Of a DNA stretch of 64,000 nt, positions 25,014 through 33,925 are shown one piece after another. The DNA comes from Actinomyces procaprae (GTDB taxonomy: Bacteria > Actinomycetota > Actinomycetes > Actinomycetales > Actinomycetaceae). Every line of letters begins with the position of its first letter. The first letter of the stretch is position 1. Under the pieces are notes generated by a model. The model saw nothing but the letters and a program-made list of their open reading frames with translations. It searched no databases and was not told the origin of the DNA. A program made the translations under genes and the position numbers. The stretch covers positions 2,170,001 to 2,234,000 of the forward strand of contig NZ_CP039292.1 of the NCBI RefSeq assembly GCF_004798665.1, read 5' to 3'.

Positions 25014-25679
25014 TCAGGGGTGGGCTGCGTCGGCGGCGTCCTGCTCGGCCACGTCAGCACTCGCTGGTTCCCGGGGATGGGTTCCCAGCACGGCGGCGAG
25101 CAGCACGACTGCGTAGGTCAGCACCGGAAGGCCGACGGCGCCTGCGGCGACCGTGCGGCTGGACGACGGCGAGCGCGACACATCATCGAGTTCGGCCGAG
25201 GACATCAGCACCACCTCTACCGGTGCCTGAGTTCCCTCCAGGTTCTCAAGCACGGCGGCGGTCTGGGTGACGGCGGCGTCGGCCATGCGCTGTGCGAGCG
25301 CGGCCGACTCCGCATGCGCCGTAATCACCAGCGTGTGGGTGTCGGCGGTGTGGGTGGCGGTGAGGGCATCGGCCAGCGCCGCGGGGGAGCTGTCCAGCCC
25401 GAGGGACTCGGCCACCGCCTGGGCAACCACCGGGGAGGTGATCACGGGGACCAGTGACTCGGCCTGGCTGATGGCCAGCTGCTCGGCCGCGTACTGCTGG
25501 GCCGCGCCGCTCTGGTCGACGACGCCGGGCTCCACGCGCACATAGGCCGTGGCGGTGGCCGTATAGGTCACGGGGGAAAGCCGCACGACGGCGTAGCCGA
25601 GGCCGCCGCCGACCAGCGCGGCCAGGACCAGGAGCCAGGCCCAGCGCCGGGTCAGCGCGAGGATGTCTGCCAGCGTCAT
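25014..25679 (-). CDS. Wzz-like chain-length/capsule export protein, locus I
   Basis: 221 residues with two membrane spans (about 14-33 and 183-201) and an outside domain between them: the Wzz/CpsC layout without a fused tyrosine kinase. YTATATAYVRVEPG after the first span and LVPVITSPVVAQAVAESLGL are typical. GGGAGG precedes the ATG. The ATG overlaps the TGA of a 32-codon mini-ORF just upstream (ATGA). No kinase gene is visible in the window, so how it is regulated is open. It resembles the second copy at 61480. Confidence 0.88.
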   Translation of the reverse strand: MTLADILALTRRWAWLLVLAALVGGGLGYAVVRLSPVTYTATATAYVRVEPGVVDQSGAAQQYAAEQLAISQAESLVPVITSPVVAQAVAESLGLDSSPAALADALTATHTADTHTLVITAHAESAALAQRMADAAVTQTAAVLENLEGTQAPVEVVLMSSAELDDVSRSPSSSRTVAAGAVGLPVLTYAVVLLAAVLGTHPREPASADVAEQDAADAAHP

Positions 25680-25774
25680 GCGCCTGACCTCCCTGTCGGG
25701 CGCCGGCGCGGGGTGCCGACGACGCGCCCGGTCGGATGGGGGCGTGCGTGGGGTGCGGGGCTGAGTTCATTCAT
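25676..25774 (-). CDS. 32-codon mini-ORF overlapping the Wzz-like gene start
   Basis: It encodes a 32-residue Arg/Pro-rich peptide beginning MNELSPAPHARPHPTGR. AGGAG lies six bases before its ATG, and its TGA overlaps the Wzz-like ATG (ATGA). This looks like a translationally coupled leader; it has no membrane segment and no family I know. The alternative is chance, but the ribosome site and the exact overlap argue for translation. Confidence 0.5.
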   Translation of the reverse strand: MNELSPAPHARPHPTGRVVGTPRRRPTGRSGA

Positions 25775-25890
25775 GGTCGGCTCCTGTTGTTCGTCATTTG
25801 ATCGTTTACTGGCTTGCGGCCCCGCCCGGCACCGGGATGCTCGGGCGGCCTAGGTTCGGGGCCGGCCCCTGGCGGCGGGCCGGCGGGTTG

Positions 25891-27390
25891 TCATTTCATG
25901 GCGTTTATCTCCCGCAATGAGGTGATCACGGCCCCCCGGTTGAGCAGCAGGACGGCTGCGGAGACGCCGCACAGTACGGCCACCGCGACTCCCAGCACCG
26001 GAACCCCCAGCGTGTGCAGGAGCATGCGCAGCGCCTGCCCTCCCAGGGCGGCCGCGGCGGTGGTCAGCACGTAGCGCCCCAGCGTGCGGACGTCGAAGGC
26101 GGAGGCGAGGCCGCCGTCGATCTCCTTCAGGCTCAGCCGCAGCAGCGTCAGGGTCATCACCAGGTTGACCGCGACGGATGCGGCGGCCGGCCCCACGAAT
26201 CCGAGCAGCGCGTACAGCGTCGGGCAGGCCACGATGTTGGCGGCGATGGCGACCAGGGACACGGCCATCAGCGTGCGGGTGCGTCCGGCCGCGCTGAGGA
26301 TGAGTGACAGGCCGGCGAAGCGCACCATCGTGGTGATCAGGTAGAGGCGGAATACGGCGAGCCCGCCCAGGTAGCGCGCCCCGTACAGCACCTGAATGAC
26401 CTCGGGGGCTACCACCATGGCGGCGACGCAGAAGGTCACCGTGGTCAGGTAGCCGACGGCGAGGTAGTTGCGGAAGAGGCGGCGGACCAGGTCCTTGCGG
26501 CCGGCTCCGAGGTACCGGGTGACGATGGGGATGATGACGGTCAGGAAGGATGCGGGGATGACGTCCAGGGGCAGCACGGTGGAGGCGTTGGCGTAGACCG
26601 CGTAGCGCTCGGTGGGTTCGTGCATGCCGATCACGAGTGCACCGACCTGCCGCATGACCGATGAGGTCATCACGTACACGCCCATGGGCAGGGCGAACCC
26701 GAGGATGTCCCGCGTGAGTGCCCAGCGGGGGCGTGTGGGGAGCAGCAGGTACTTCCAGCGGCGGAAGCAGTCCCAGAACCACAGCACCGACGCAAGGTCG
26801 AGGGCGAGCAGCATGATGAAGAGCACCGCGATGGAGGAGGTCACCAACGCGGTAATGAGCACGGCGGTGAGCTTGAGCGCGGAGAATCCCAGGTTGCGCA
26901 CGGCGATGGCCCGGGCTCTGCCGATCGACACGACCAGCACCTGCAGCATGCTCATCATGTTGGTGAGCATCGGCCGCAGGGCGAGCAGGACGATCAGTGG
27001 TTCCAGCAGCGGGTTGGAGAAGTAGCCGCTGATCGCTCCGCGCGCCGCCACCAGCACGGCCGCCGTCACCAGGCCGATGACCGTCTGCAGGCCCAGGATG
27101 GTGCGGACGTAGTCGCGGGCGGAGGCATTCGGCCCGCCCCGGTTGAAGAAGTAGTTGACCGCGTCCACCATCCCCAGGATGGTCCCGTCCGAGCAGACGG
27201 CCACCAGCAGCACGCCCTGGGCGTAGGTCCCGTAGGAGGTCAGGGAGAGGCTGTGGGACAGGATCATCGTGTTGACCATCGCTGAGGCCAGCGTGACGAT
27301 CTTGACGGCGGCCAGCAGCAGCGAGTCGGTGGAGGTGCCGGACTTCAGCCTGGGACGGCGCTTGTTGACCGCACGGGGGGAGCTGCTCAT
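25891..27390 (-). CDS. Polysaccharide flippase (MATE/Wzx-like), locus I
   Basis: A 499-residue membrane protein with about 14 spans, of the oligosaccharidyl-lipid flippase superfamily. It would turn undecaprenyl-linked repeat units outward. Typical features are SLTSYGTYAQGVLL near residue 51, paired-helix spacing and a Wzx-like centre (LPMGVYVMTSSVMRQVGALVIG). The ATG overlaps the stop of the Wzy-like gene (ATGA). Wzx sequences diverge widely, so the call rests on topology and neighbours. A 211-base gap with the mini-ORF separates it from the Wzz-like gene. Confidence 0.85.
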   Translation of the reverse strand: MSSSPRAVNKRRPRLKSGTSTDSLLLAAVKIVTLASAMVNTMILSHSLSLTSYGTYAQGVLLVAVCSDGTILGMVDAVNYFFNRGGPNASARDYVRTILGLQTVIGLVTAAVLVAARGAISGYFSNPLLEPLIVLLALRPMLTNMMSMLQVLVVSIGRARAIAVRNLGFSALKLTAVLITALVTSSIAVLFIMLLALDLASVLWFWDCFRRWKYLLLPTRPRWALTRDILGFALPMGVYVMTSSVMRQVGALVIGMHEPTERYAVYANASTVLPLDVIPASFLTVIIPIVTRYLGAGRKDLVRRLFRNYLAVGYLTTVTFCVAAMVVAPEVIQVLYGARYLGGLAVFRLYLITTMVRFAGLSLILSAAGRTRTLMAVSLVAIAANIVACPTLYALLGFVGPAAASVAVNLVMTLTLLRLSLKEIDGGLASAFDVRTLGRYVLTTAAAALGGQALRMLLHTLGVPVLGVAVAVLCGVSAAVLLLNRGAVITSLREINAMK

Positions 27391-28685
27391 CGGGACCGGC
27401 TCCCCTCGTGGTCGGCGCTGCCCGTGAGCCGTCCCGCCCGGGCGCCCAGGAAGGGGATCAGGTAGAACAGCGCCATGTTGTAGGTGTAGATCTCGGTTAC
27501 CATCATGATCGACATGGCGGCGTAGACGGCGATGAAGACGGCGCGCGCGCGGGGTTTCAAGGACGTTCGGTCCACGTGGGCGCCGGCCGTCAGGAGCAGG
27601 AGGAGGAACAGGCACACGGCCGCCACTCCGCCGTCGTACATGAGCTGCAGGTACTGGTTGTGCGCCTGCCAGGCGAGGCCGCTGGCGCCGGGGATGAAGG
27701 CGCCGAAGCTGTAGTTGATGCCGTAGCCGAACAGGGGCGATTCGCCCAGGATCGGGAAGGCGGCGTCCCACAGGTCGGTGCGGCCGGTCAGGGTCACTGA
27801 CTTGCCGAACAGGTGCCCGAGCAGCGCGGCGAAGTGGACGTGGATACGCGCCCCGACCACCAGCACGTTCACCAGCAGTCCCATGACGGTGATCCCCCGC
27901 ATGGACACCAGCCCGCGTCCGCCGCCATCCGGCTGCATGCGGGCCAGGCAGTAGAAGACGACGCCGATGCCCGCCCCGACGGCGGCGGTGGCCACCTGCA
28001 GGGAGATGATCTGGACCGCCCCGATGGCAAGCGCCAGCAGCGTGCGCCGGCCGATGCGACGCGATGAGCCGGAGTCGTAGAGCGCCGACACCAGCACGGC
28101 CGTGAAGATGCAGTCGGTGACCCGGGTGCGAATGCCGAGCAGGTAGGAGGGCTGGGCGAACTGGCCGTCCATGGTGAAGGTCCGGGAAGTGCCGGTCAGG
28201 ATCATCAGGTAGTTGATCACCAGATAGGCCAGCAGCAGATCGGCGATGACCCGAAGCAGCCGGCGCCGTGCGTCCGGCCCGGCGTCGGCGTGCAGTTCGA
28301 TGAGCAGGAACAGGGAGACCTGGGCGACGGTGGCGTAGCCCCAGTTGAGCAGGTCACCGCCGTGATACAGGGTCGGAGGCAGGAAGGCCAGGCGGTAGAA
28401 GACGAAGAGGAGGAAGACGGGTGACAGGGGCGGGCGGCGCAGCAGGTGCGCCAGCACCAGGCCGGAGAAGACTACCGCGGTGGCGGCCTTCACCAGCGGC
28501 GCCAGGGATGGGTCCTGGTCCACCAGGATGGGCTTCATGAGGATCAGGCACAGCACCACCAGCCCCAGGTAGCGCAGCGGGTAGGCGCGTTCGGTGATGC
28601 GTCGCGCGCTCACCGCAGCGGCGCCCGCGGCAGGGGGGCCGACCTGTTTCCAGGCGATGGGGACGATCTCAGCGGTAGAGCTCAA
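27387..28685 (-). CDS. O-antigen ligase/polymerase-like membrane protein, locus I
   Basis: 432 residues, about 11-12 spans, with the large loop between late spans that characterises the Wzy/WaaL family. In that loop, TGRTDLWDAAFPILGESPLFGYGINYS is followed by WQAHNQYLQLMYDGG. The H-N-x-x-L motif and TGRTxLW are the family signatures. I use a TTG start because GGAGAAG lies seven bases before it, giving a 17-base overlap with the glycosyltransferase gene; a GTG 24 codons in is the alternative. Its likely role is to polymerise repeat units or attach the glycan outside. Confidence 0.85.
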   Translation of the reverse strand: MSSTAEIVPIAWKQVGPPAAGAAAVSARRITERAYPLRYLGLVVLCLILMKPILVDQDPSLAPLVKAATAVVFSGLVLAHLLRRPPLSPVFLLFVFYRLAFLPPTLYHGGDLLNWGYATVAQVSLFLLIELHADAGPDARRRLLRVIADLLLAYLVINYLMILTGTSRTFTMDGQFAQPSYLLGIRTRVTDCIFTAVLVSALYDSGSSRRIGRRTLLALAIGAVQIISLQVATAAVGAGIGVVFYCLARMQPDGGGRGLVSMRGITVMGLLVNVLVVGARIHVHFAALLGHLFGKSVTLTGRTDLWDAAFPILGESPLFGYGINYSFGAFIPGASGLAWQAHNQYLQLMYDGGVAAVCLFLLLLLTAGAHVDRTSLKPRARAVFIAVYAAMSIMMVTEIYTYNMALFYLIPFLGARAGRLTGSADHEGSRSR

Positions 28686-30834
28686 GGTACTTCTCCGTCA
28701 TGGTGCGAGCCGAGTGCTCCCCGGCACTGCGCGCTGCACCGTTGCTGAGCAGGGTGTAGCGGGCCGGATCCTCCCAGGTGGCCCGGATGGCGTCGGCGGC
28801 CCGCTGGGGGTTGGGCGGAACCAGGACCCCGCTCAAGCCGTCGACGACGACGTCGGGCACTCCTCCCACCGGCGTGGCCACTACCGGCAGGCCGGCCGCC
28901 ATGGCCTCGATCAGGCTCATGGGCTGCCCCTCGTAGTCGGACAGCAGCACGAACAGGTCGGCGTCCCGGTAGAAGGGTCCGGGGTCGCGGTGCACTCCGG
29001 CGAAGTGGACGCGGTCGGCCAGGCCGAGGGCGCGGGCCTGAGTCTCCAGCCGTCCGCGCAACGGCCCGTCACCGACGAGCGTGAGGGAGGCGTCCATGCC
29101 GGAGCGCCTGATCTCTGCCATGGTCTCCAGCAGCAGGGCGTGGTTCTTCGCCGGCACCATCCGGGCGACGCACAGCAGGCGCACCACGCCGTCGCCGCCG
29201 GTGCGCGGCTCGCAGCGGAAGCGTTCGATGTCGACGCCGTTGCCCACGATCGGTACGGCGTCGGGCTCCAGCCCGTACTCGCGGCACACCGAGTCCTGAA
29301 CCTGCTCCGTGAGCGCCACCGGCATTACCCCGTGGGTGAAGGCACGGCGGTTGAGGCGCCGCAGTACGCTGCGTCGCGTCTCCTTGGCGGCCAGGTTGTG
29401 CACCGTGTGGATGACGCGGGCCCCGGTGCCGGACAGGCGCACGGCCGGCATCACGTACTGGAGCACCGGCAGGTGAGTGTGCACGACGGTGGGGGCGAAT
29501 TCCTGGATCTGGCGGCGCAGCGTGAGGATGGTCCGGGGGTCGGGACCGGGCGCCTTGTTGATGGCGACGACGTCGATGCCGGCTTCCCGCATGCGCGCGC
29601 CCACATCCGTGTCCGCCCCGTGCAGGGACACCACCCGCACCGGGACCGCCGCGGCCACCAGTTCGGCGGCCAGGGTCGCCACCATGGTCTCGGCTCCACC
29701 GGTGTTCAGCCCGTGCACCACCAGCAGCACCCGGGGTTGTGAGGCGGGCGGAGCCGGCTGTGCCTGCGGGGCGCAGGAGCCTGCCTCGATGGTGCGGATG
29801 ATCTCCCCGACTACCTCCTGGGAGGAGTAGGCGGCGACGCGGTCGCGCATGCCCTGCCGCATGGCGGCGACCTGCGCCTCGGGCAGGTCGAGGAATCGGC
29901 GCAGCGTGTCGTGCAGCTGCTCGGGGTGGTCGTAGTCGTAGCTCAACCCGGTGACGCCGTCCTGCAGCATTTCACCGTAGTAGGGCCACCGGCTGGCGAC
30001 CACCGGGAGTCCGGCGGCCATCGCATCGATGATGGTGCCGGGAACGCCCTCCCCCGGCCACTGGGTGGGGAAGAGCAGCGCGTAGTAGTCGCGCAGGATC
30101 CGGGCGCCCTCGTCGGGAGCCACTTGGCCCATGTAGCGGGCGGACGGGTGGACGGCCAGCAGCCGCTGGAACTCGTCGGCGTAGGCGGGGTCGAGGGGGC
30201 CGTACACGTCCAGTGCGGCGGTGTTCGCTCCCGCGCGGGCGTTGATGGCGGTTACGGCCTCGATCGCGCTGGTGATGCCCTTACGGGCAGTGACGCGGCT
30301 GAAGGTGCACAACCGCACGGGTCGGCGCTCCGGGACGGGCGAGGCCGCCGGCAGCTCGGGCAGGTCCTTGAAGTTGGGCAGGTAGACGGCGTTGCCCACG
30401 CCGAGTTCGCCCAGCCGGTCCGCCAGGGCGTGGCTCTCCACCCAGTTCACGGCGAAGGAGTTGAGCTGCCGTACCAGCCGCCCACTGCGGTCTCGGACGA
30501 TGTCATCGGCCAGTCGACCGCCGATCAAGCTGTGGTAGACGCGTTTGCGGCCCAGCCGGGCAGCCACCGCGAGGATCGGGAACAGGGCGCGGCGGCCGCC
30601 GGCGGACAGGAGCACGATGACGTCGTCGCATGTGCCGAGGCAGCGCAGCAGCTCGCGAGTCACCTGGGGTGCGCGGTGGCGGTAGTCGCGGGTGTCGACG
30701 GCGATGATCCGCTCGGCGCCGAAGCGGGACACCAGCCCCCGGTACAGGGTGCGGGTCTTGACGGTCTGCCCGTCCGTGAGCGCCCCTCCGGAGTCGATGC
30801 GTCCGATCAGTCCGATTCGTCCCGGGCTGGGCAT
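28669..30834 (-). CDS. Double-domain GT4 glycosyltransferase
   Basis: A 721-residue fusion of two GT-B glycosyltransferases. Module 1 (1-355) begins GRIGLIGRIDSGGALTDGQT and carries GEGVPGTIIDAMAAGLPVV, where the second acid of the E-x7-E motif is Asp. A proline-rich linker (about 355-372) leads to module 2 (372-721), beginning PRVLLVVHGLNTGGAETM and carrying EGQPMSLIEAMAAGLPVVATPVGG with intact E-x7-E. The two modules could add consecutive sugars. The ATG overlaps the stop of the ATP-grasp gene (TGATG). No frameshift is visible between the modules. Confidence 0.9.
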   Translation of the reverse strand: MPSPGRIGLIGRIDSGGALTDGQTVKTRTLYRGLVSRFGAERIIAVDTRDYRHRAPQVTRELLRCLGTCDDVIVLLSAGGRRALFPILAVAARLGRKRVYHSLIGGRLADDIVRDRSGRLVRQLNSFAVNWVESHALADRLGELGVGNAVYLPNFKDLPELPAASPVPERRPVRLCTFSRVTARKGITSAIEAVTAINARAGANTAALDVYGPLDPAYADEFQRLLAVHPSARYMGQVAPDEGARILRDYYALLFPTQWPGEGVPGTIIDAMAAGLPVVASRWPYYGEMLQDGVTGLSYDYDHPEQLHDTLRRFLDLPEAQVAAMRQGMRDRVAAYSSQEVVGEIIRTIEAGSCAPQAQPAPPASQPRVLLVVHGLNTGGAETMVATLAAELVAAAVPVRVVSLHGADTDVGARMREAGIDVVAINKAPGPDPRTILTLRRQIQEFAPTVVHTHLPVLQYVMPAVRLSGTGARVIHTVHNLAAKETRRSVLRRLNRRAFTHGVMPVALTEQVQDSVCREYGLEPDAVPIVGNGVDIERFRCEPRTGGDGVVRLLCVARMVPAKNHALLLETMAEIRRSGMDASLTLVGDGPLRGRLETQARALGLADRVHFAGVHRDPGPFYRDADLFVLLSDYEGQPMSLIEAMAAGLPVVATPVGGVPDVVVDGLSGVLVPPNPQRAADAIRATWEDPARYTLLSNGAARSAGEHSARTMTEKYLELYR

Positions 30835-31775
30835 CAGAGCATCACCCCTTGGAAGGCCTGCTTCGGCGGCAGGCTGATGCGGCTGCCCAGCTCGGTGTCG
30901 TAGGCGGCGGGGTCGAAGTGGGGCAGACCGTTGGAGCCGGTGAAGGTGATCTCTCCGACGTACACCTGCCCTGCCACCTCGTAGAAGTCCACGCGGGCCA
31001 GGGCGAAGCCCCGTGACAGCTCGGAGGTGATGGAGAGCATCTCCTCCAGCCGCTCCGGGCGCGGCAGGTCGGGTTCTTCCTCAAGCCGGGCGTTGTACCT
31101 GAAGGGTGCCCGAGTCCAGTCGGGCAGGAGGGTCGCCATGCGCCGGTGGGCGAAGCGTCCGTCGACGGTGAAGGCGAACTGGACCTCGCCGTCGAAGGCG
31201 ACGAACTTGTAGTCGCGCAGGCCCTCGCCGCCGTCCTGCAGGAACTGCTCGGCGACGATCCGCGGCTCGCAGAACTCGTAGTGCAGCTCGAAGCCTCCGG
31301 TCATGGCCATGCGCCGCCCCAGCCAGCCGGCCAGTGCGCGACGGGCCCGGACCGGGTTCAGCTGCCGCTTGTCCGGCACCACGATGTTCCAGCCCGAGCC
31401 GTGGGTGGCCTTGAGCACGTACTGACCGGGCAGGGAGCTGAAGTTGATGTCGGCGGCCGAGTCCCACACCCCGAGCAGCGGCACCAGGTACTCGGGTCCG
31501 ACCCGCTGAGCGACGACTTCACGCATGAGGAACTTGTCCGCCAGTCTTCCCTTGAGGGGAGTGGAGTCGTACAGCTTGAGCCACTGCGCCTTGTCGGTGA
31601 AGGTACGGGGATCGTCCAGGTTGCAGCGGTGCCCGGTGGAGAGCCGGTACCAGCGCTCAAGCTCGCGCCGGTAGCGGCTGGGGTCCAAGTGGCAGTTGCG
31701 GCGGTACACGGCCTCACGCACCCAGCCCGACGCGGCCTTGGGCAGAGCCCCCGTGACCAGGTCCTTCACACGCAT
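30834..31775 (-). CDS. TupA-like ATP-grasp protein, copy 2
   Basis: 313 residues of the TupA-like ATP-grasp family (named after teichuronopeptide synthesis). Conserved parts are LSTGHRCNLDDPRTFTDKAQWLKLYDSTP, YLVPLLGVWD, LPGQYVLKATHGSGWNIVV (nucleotide-binding), the HYEFCEPRI block and DFYEVAGQVYVGEITF with metal-binding acids. It presumably forms an amide or similar bond to a sugar acid. ATG (TGATG overlap with copy 1) is chosen over the preceding GTG because copy 1 starts MTVKDM at the equivalent place. It is about half identical by eye to the gene upstream, so a tandem duplication. Confidence 0.88.
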   Translation of the reverse strand: MRVKDLVTGALPKAASGWVREAVYRRNCHLDPSRYRRELERWYRLSTGHRCNLDDPRTFTDKAQWLKLYDSTPLKGRLADKFLMREVVAQRVGPEYLVPLLGVWDSAADINFSSLPGQYVLKATHGSGWNIVVPDKRQLNPVRARRALAGWLGRRMAMTGGFELHYEFCEPRIVAEQFLQDGGEGLRDYKFVAFDGEVQFAFTVDGRFAHRRMATLLPDWTRAPFRYNARLEEEPDLPRPERLEEMLSITSELSRGFALARVDFYEVAGQVYVGEITFTGSNGLPHFDPAAYDTELGSRISLPPKQAFQGVML

Positions 31776-32719
31776 CACAGCATCACCCCCCGGAAGGGCT
31801 TCTTGGCAGGTAGGACGATGCGGTCGCCCAGGATGACGTCGTAGCGCCTGGGGGCGAACCAGGTAAGCCCGTTCGAGTCGGTGAAGGTGATCTCCCCCAG
31901 GTACACACGACCGTCGACGTCGTAGAAATCAACTCGTGCCAGGGCGAAGTCGCGCCCGATCTCGCGGGCCACCTCCAGCATCCTGTCCAGCCCCGCGGGC
32001 CGCGGCAGCGCCGCAGCCGGGCCCGGGTCCCCGCCGTAGTGGAACGGTGCGGGGCTCCAGTCGGGCAGATAGGTGCGCATCGACATCCCGGAGGTGAAGC
32101 GGCCGGAGACGCAGACGACGAACTGCACCTGACCGTTGAAGGTCATGACCTTGTAGTCACGCAGGCCGCCGCTGTCATCGCGCAGCAGCGGCTCGCAGAT
32201 GATCCGCGGGTGGCAGAACTCGTAGTGCAGCTCGAAGCCTCCGGTCATGGCCGCCCGAGTGCGCAGCCAGGCCGTCAGCCTGCGCCGGGCCGCCGTCGTG
32301 TCCAGTTTTCGCACGTCCGGCACGACGATGTTCCAGCGGGTCCCGTGGGTGGTCTTCAGCACGAAGGCGGGCGGCAGGGCGGTGAAGTCGATCAGCTCGG
32401 CGCGATCCCATACCCCCAGCAGGGGAACGAGGTGCTCGGCGCCGATACGCTGAGCGGCCCACTGGCGCACAAGGAACTTGTCCGCGAGCCGACCCTTGAG
32501 CGGAGTGGAGTCGTAGAGCTTGAGCCACTGGATCTTCTCACCCACGGTGCGCGGATCGTCCAGGTTGCAGCTGTGCCCGGTGGAGAGCCGATACCACCGC
32601 AGCAGCTCGGTGCGGTAGCGGTGTGGAGGCAGGGAGCAGTTGTGCCGGTAGATCCGGTGGCGCAGCCCCGCCTCCGCCCTTCCGGATAGCAACGAGCGCG
32701 TCATGTCCTTAACAGTCAT
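31775..32719 (-). CDS. TupA-like ATP-grasp protein, copy 1
   Basis: 314 residues, paralogue of the next gene. The same blocks occur: LSTGHSCNLDDPRTVGEKIQWLKLYDSTP, HLVPLLGVWD, FVLKTTHGTRWNIVV, HYEFCHPRIICEPLL and VDFYDVDGRVYLGEITF. The loop is THGTRWN here but THGSGWN in copy 2, which may indicate different substrates. The start overlaps the GT2 stop (ATGA). The exact substrate is unknown; the family is found in capsule and teichuronopeptide loci. Confidence 0.88.
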   Translation of the reverse strand: MTVKDMTRSLLSGRAEAGLRHRIYRHNCSLPPHRYRTELLRWYRLSTGHSCNLDDPRTVGEKIQWLKLYDSTPLKGRLADKFLVRQWAAQRIGAEHLVPLLGVWDRAELIDFTALPPAFVLKTTHGTRWNIVVPDVRKLDTTAARRRLTAWLRTRAAMTGGFELHYEFCHPRIICEPLLRDDSGGLRDYKVMTFNGQVQFVVCVSGRFTSGMSMRTYLPDWSPAPFHYGGDPGPAAALPRPAGLDRMLEVAREIGRDFALARVDFYDVDGRVYLGEITFTDSNGLTWFAPRRYDVILGDRIVLPAKKPFRGVML

Positions 32720-33546
32720 ACGTCTTTCCTCCTCTTCATAACCGCGTGGTACAGCTGCCAGGACAGGCAGTAGGCGGAATAGAGCCGAGAGATCCCCTCA
32801 ACATTGCGATACAGATTCCAGGTCCGCTTCACCGCCTTGACCTTGTCGCTTGACAGTGAGCCGGCAGTTTTCCGATATTTAGCCAGGCACTCGTCCAGGC
32901 CGTAAATAAGATGCCCGTGCTTCATCACCTGCAGCCAGGTCGCCGCGTCCTGGCCGCGCCGCAGGTCCGGCATCACGAGCAGGGAGCGATCGATGACGGC
33001 GGTGTCAAACAGGATCGTGAGCGTACAGGTGAGCGTGTTCTTCAGGAAGCCGCGATAGTCGATCACTGGGGGCACGTGCACGTAGTTGCGGTGGGCCCCG
33101 TCCTCCTCGATCGTCTCGTAGGAGGTGATGCAGGCGCCCAGTGCGCCGTCGGCCAGGAAGTCGAGCTGCCGCTCGAGCTTGCGCGGCTCCCACTGGTCAT
33201 CGGCGTCCAAGTAGGCGATGTAGCGGCCACGCGCCCGGGCCAGCGCCCGGTTCCGCGCCCGGGCGACGCCCTGGTTAGTGGTCTGGGCGAGCACCTGCAC
33301 CCTGGGGTCCCGGGCGGCGCAGCGCTCGGCGAGGGCGAGTGTACGGTCCCGGGAGGCGTCGTCCACCACCAGCACCTCCAGGTCCTCCACGGTTTGGGAC
33401 AGGATGGAGGCGAGCGCCTGGGTTATGTGCCGCTCACTGTTGTAGGCGGGCACAATCACTGAGACGAGCGGCCTGTGCTCGTCATTGTTATCGATTTGCT
33501 CCGCAGGGGTGATGGGGCGGCGCAGCGACGGGCTTTTGCGAGTCAC
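32716..33546 (-). CDS. Family 2 glycosyltransferase, first gene of locus I
   Basis: 276 residues, GT-A fold. VSVIVPAYNSERHITQALASILSQT starts the nucleotide-binding domain, and VVDDASRD and YLDADDQWEP (DxD) bind the metal and nucleotide sugar. ATWLQVMK sits where the family's ED-containing motif lies. The GTG start (VTRKSPSLRR) is chosen because GGAGGA lies five bases before it. It opens the nine-ORF minus-strand operon, preceded by a long AT-rich leader with a TATAAT box. Confidence 0.9.
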   Translation of the reverse strand: MTRKSPSLRRPITPAEQIDNNDEHRPLVSVIVPAYNSERHITQALASILSQTVEDLEVLVVDDASRDRTLALAERCAARDPRVQVLAQTTNQGVARARNRALARARGRYIAYLDADDQWEPRKLERQLDFLADGALGACITSYETIEEDGAHRNYVHVPPVIDYRGFLKNTLTCTLTILFDTAVIDRSLLVMPDLRRGQDAATWLQVMKHGHLIYGLDECLAKYRKTAGSLSSDKVKAVKRTWNLYRNVEGISRLYSAYCLSWQLYHAVMKRRKDV

Positions 33547-33866
33547 CGATTCCTCCACGTTTAATGGAACAACCTCGACGGGCGGAAGCCCGGCAGGGAG
33601 TGAGAAACCCCGGCAGATCCAGGTGGGGTGAATCGGGTCAGGGACGGAGAGTCGCGTCAGGGCCTGGCGGACTCTTCTTTTCTCGGGTGCGATCTGTTCG
33701 CACAGCAAAGGCTATCGTGCTCGCATACCCGTTTCACAGGCGCGGCGGTCACGGTTCTACCGCCAAAGCAGCACAACTAATCAACCATTAAGAACAAGCT
33801 AATTATAAACGCATGATTGATAGGTGCAGCCTAACCCCGGTGCGGTCGCCGCCTCTCCCGCAAGTC
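33547..33866 (-). promoter_or_regulatory. AT-rich upstream region of polysaccharide locus I
   Basis: No ORF. On the minus strand TATAAT lies at 33807-33802 within the most AT-rich stretch of the window (about 33770-33825). The -35 is poor. If used, the transcript has a 5' leader near 250 bases before the GT2 start. Confidence 0.5.
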
Positions 33867-33909
33867 GACGGGGCGCCGACCCGCCCAATAGGCGGTCGGC
33901 GCCCCGTCG
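33867..33909. terminator. Terminator after ileS
   Basis: CGACGGGGCGCC-GACCCGCC (33867-33886) pairs with GGCGG-TCGGCGCCCCGTCG (33891-33909), 19 pairs with one bulge and a 5-base loop. It lies 17 bases past the ileS stop. Confidence 0.85.
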
Positions 33910-33925
33910 GCCCGCGTCGGCGAAG

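Noticed and set aside
25775..25890. A further gene between the locus I flippase and the mini-ORF
   Set aside because: No frame with a ribosome site; only a weak CCGCCCG/CGGGCGG hairpin that may be a terminator.
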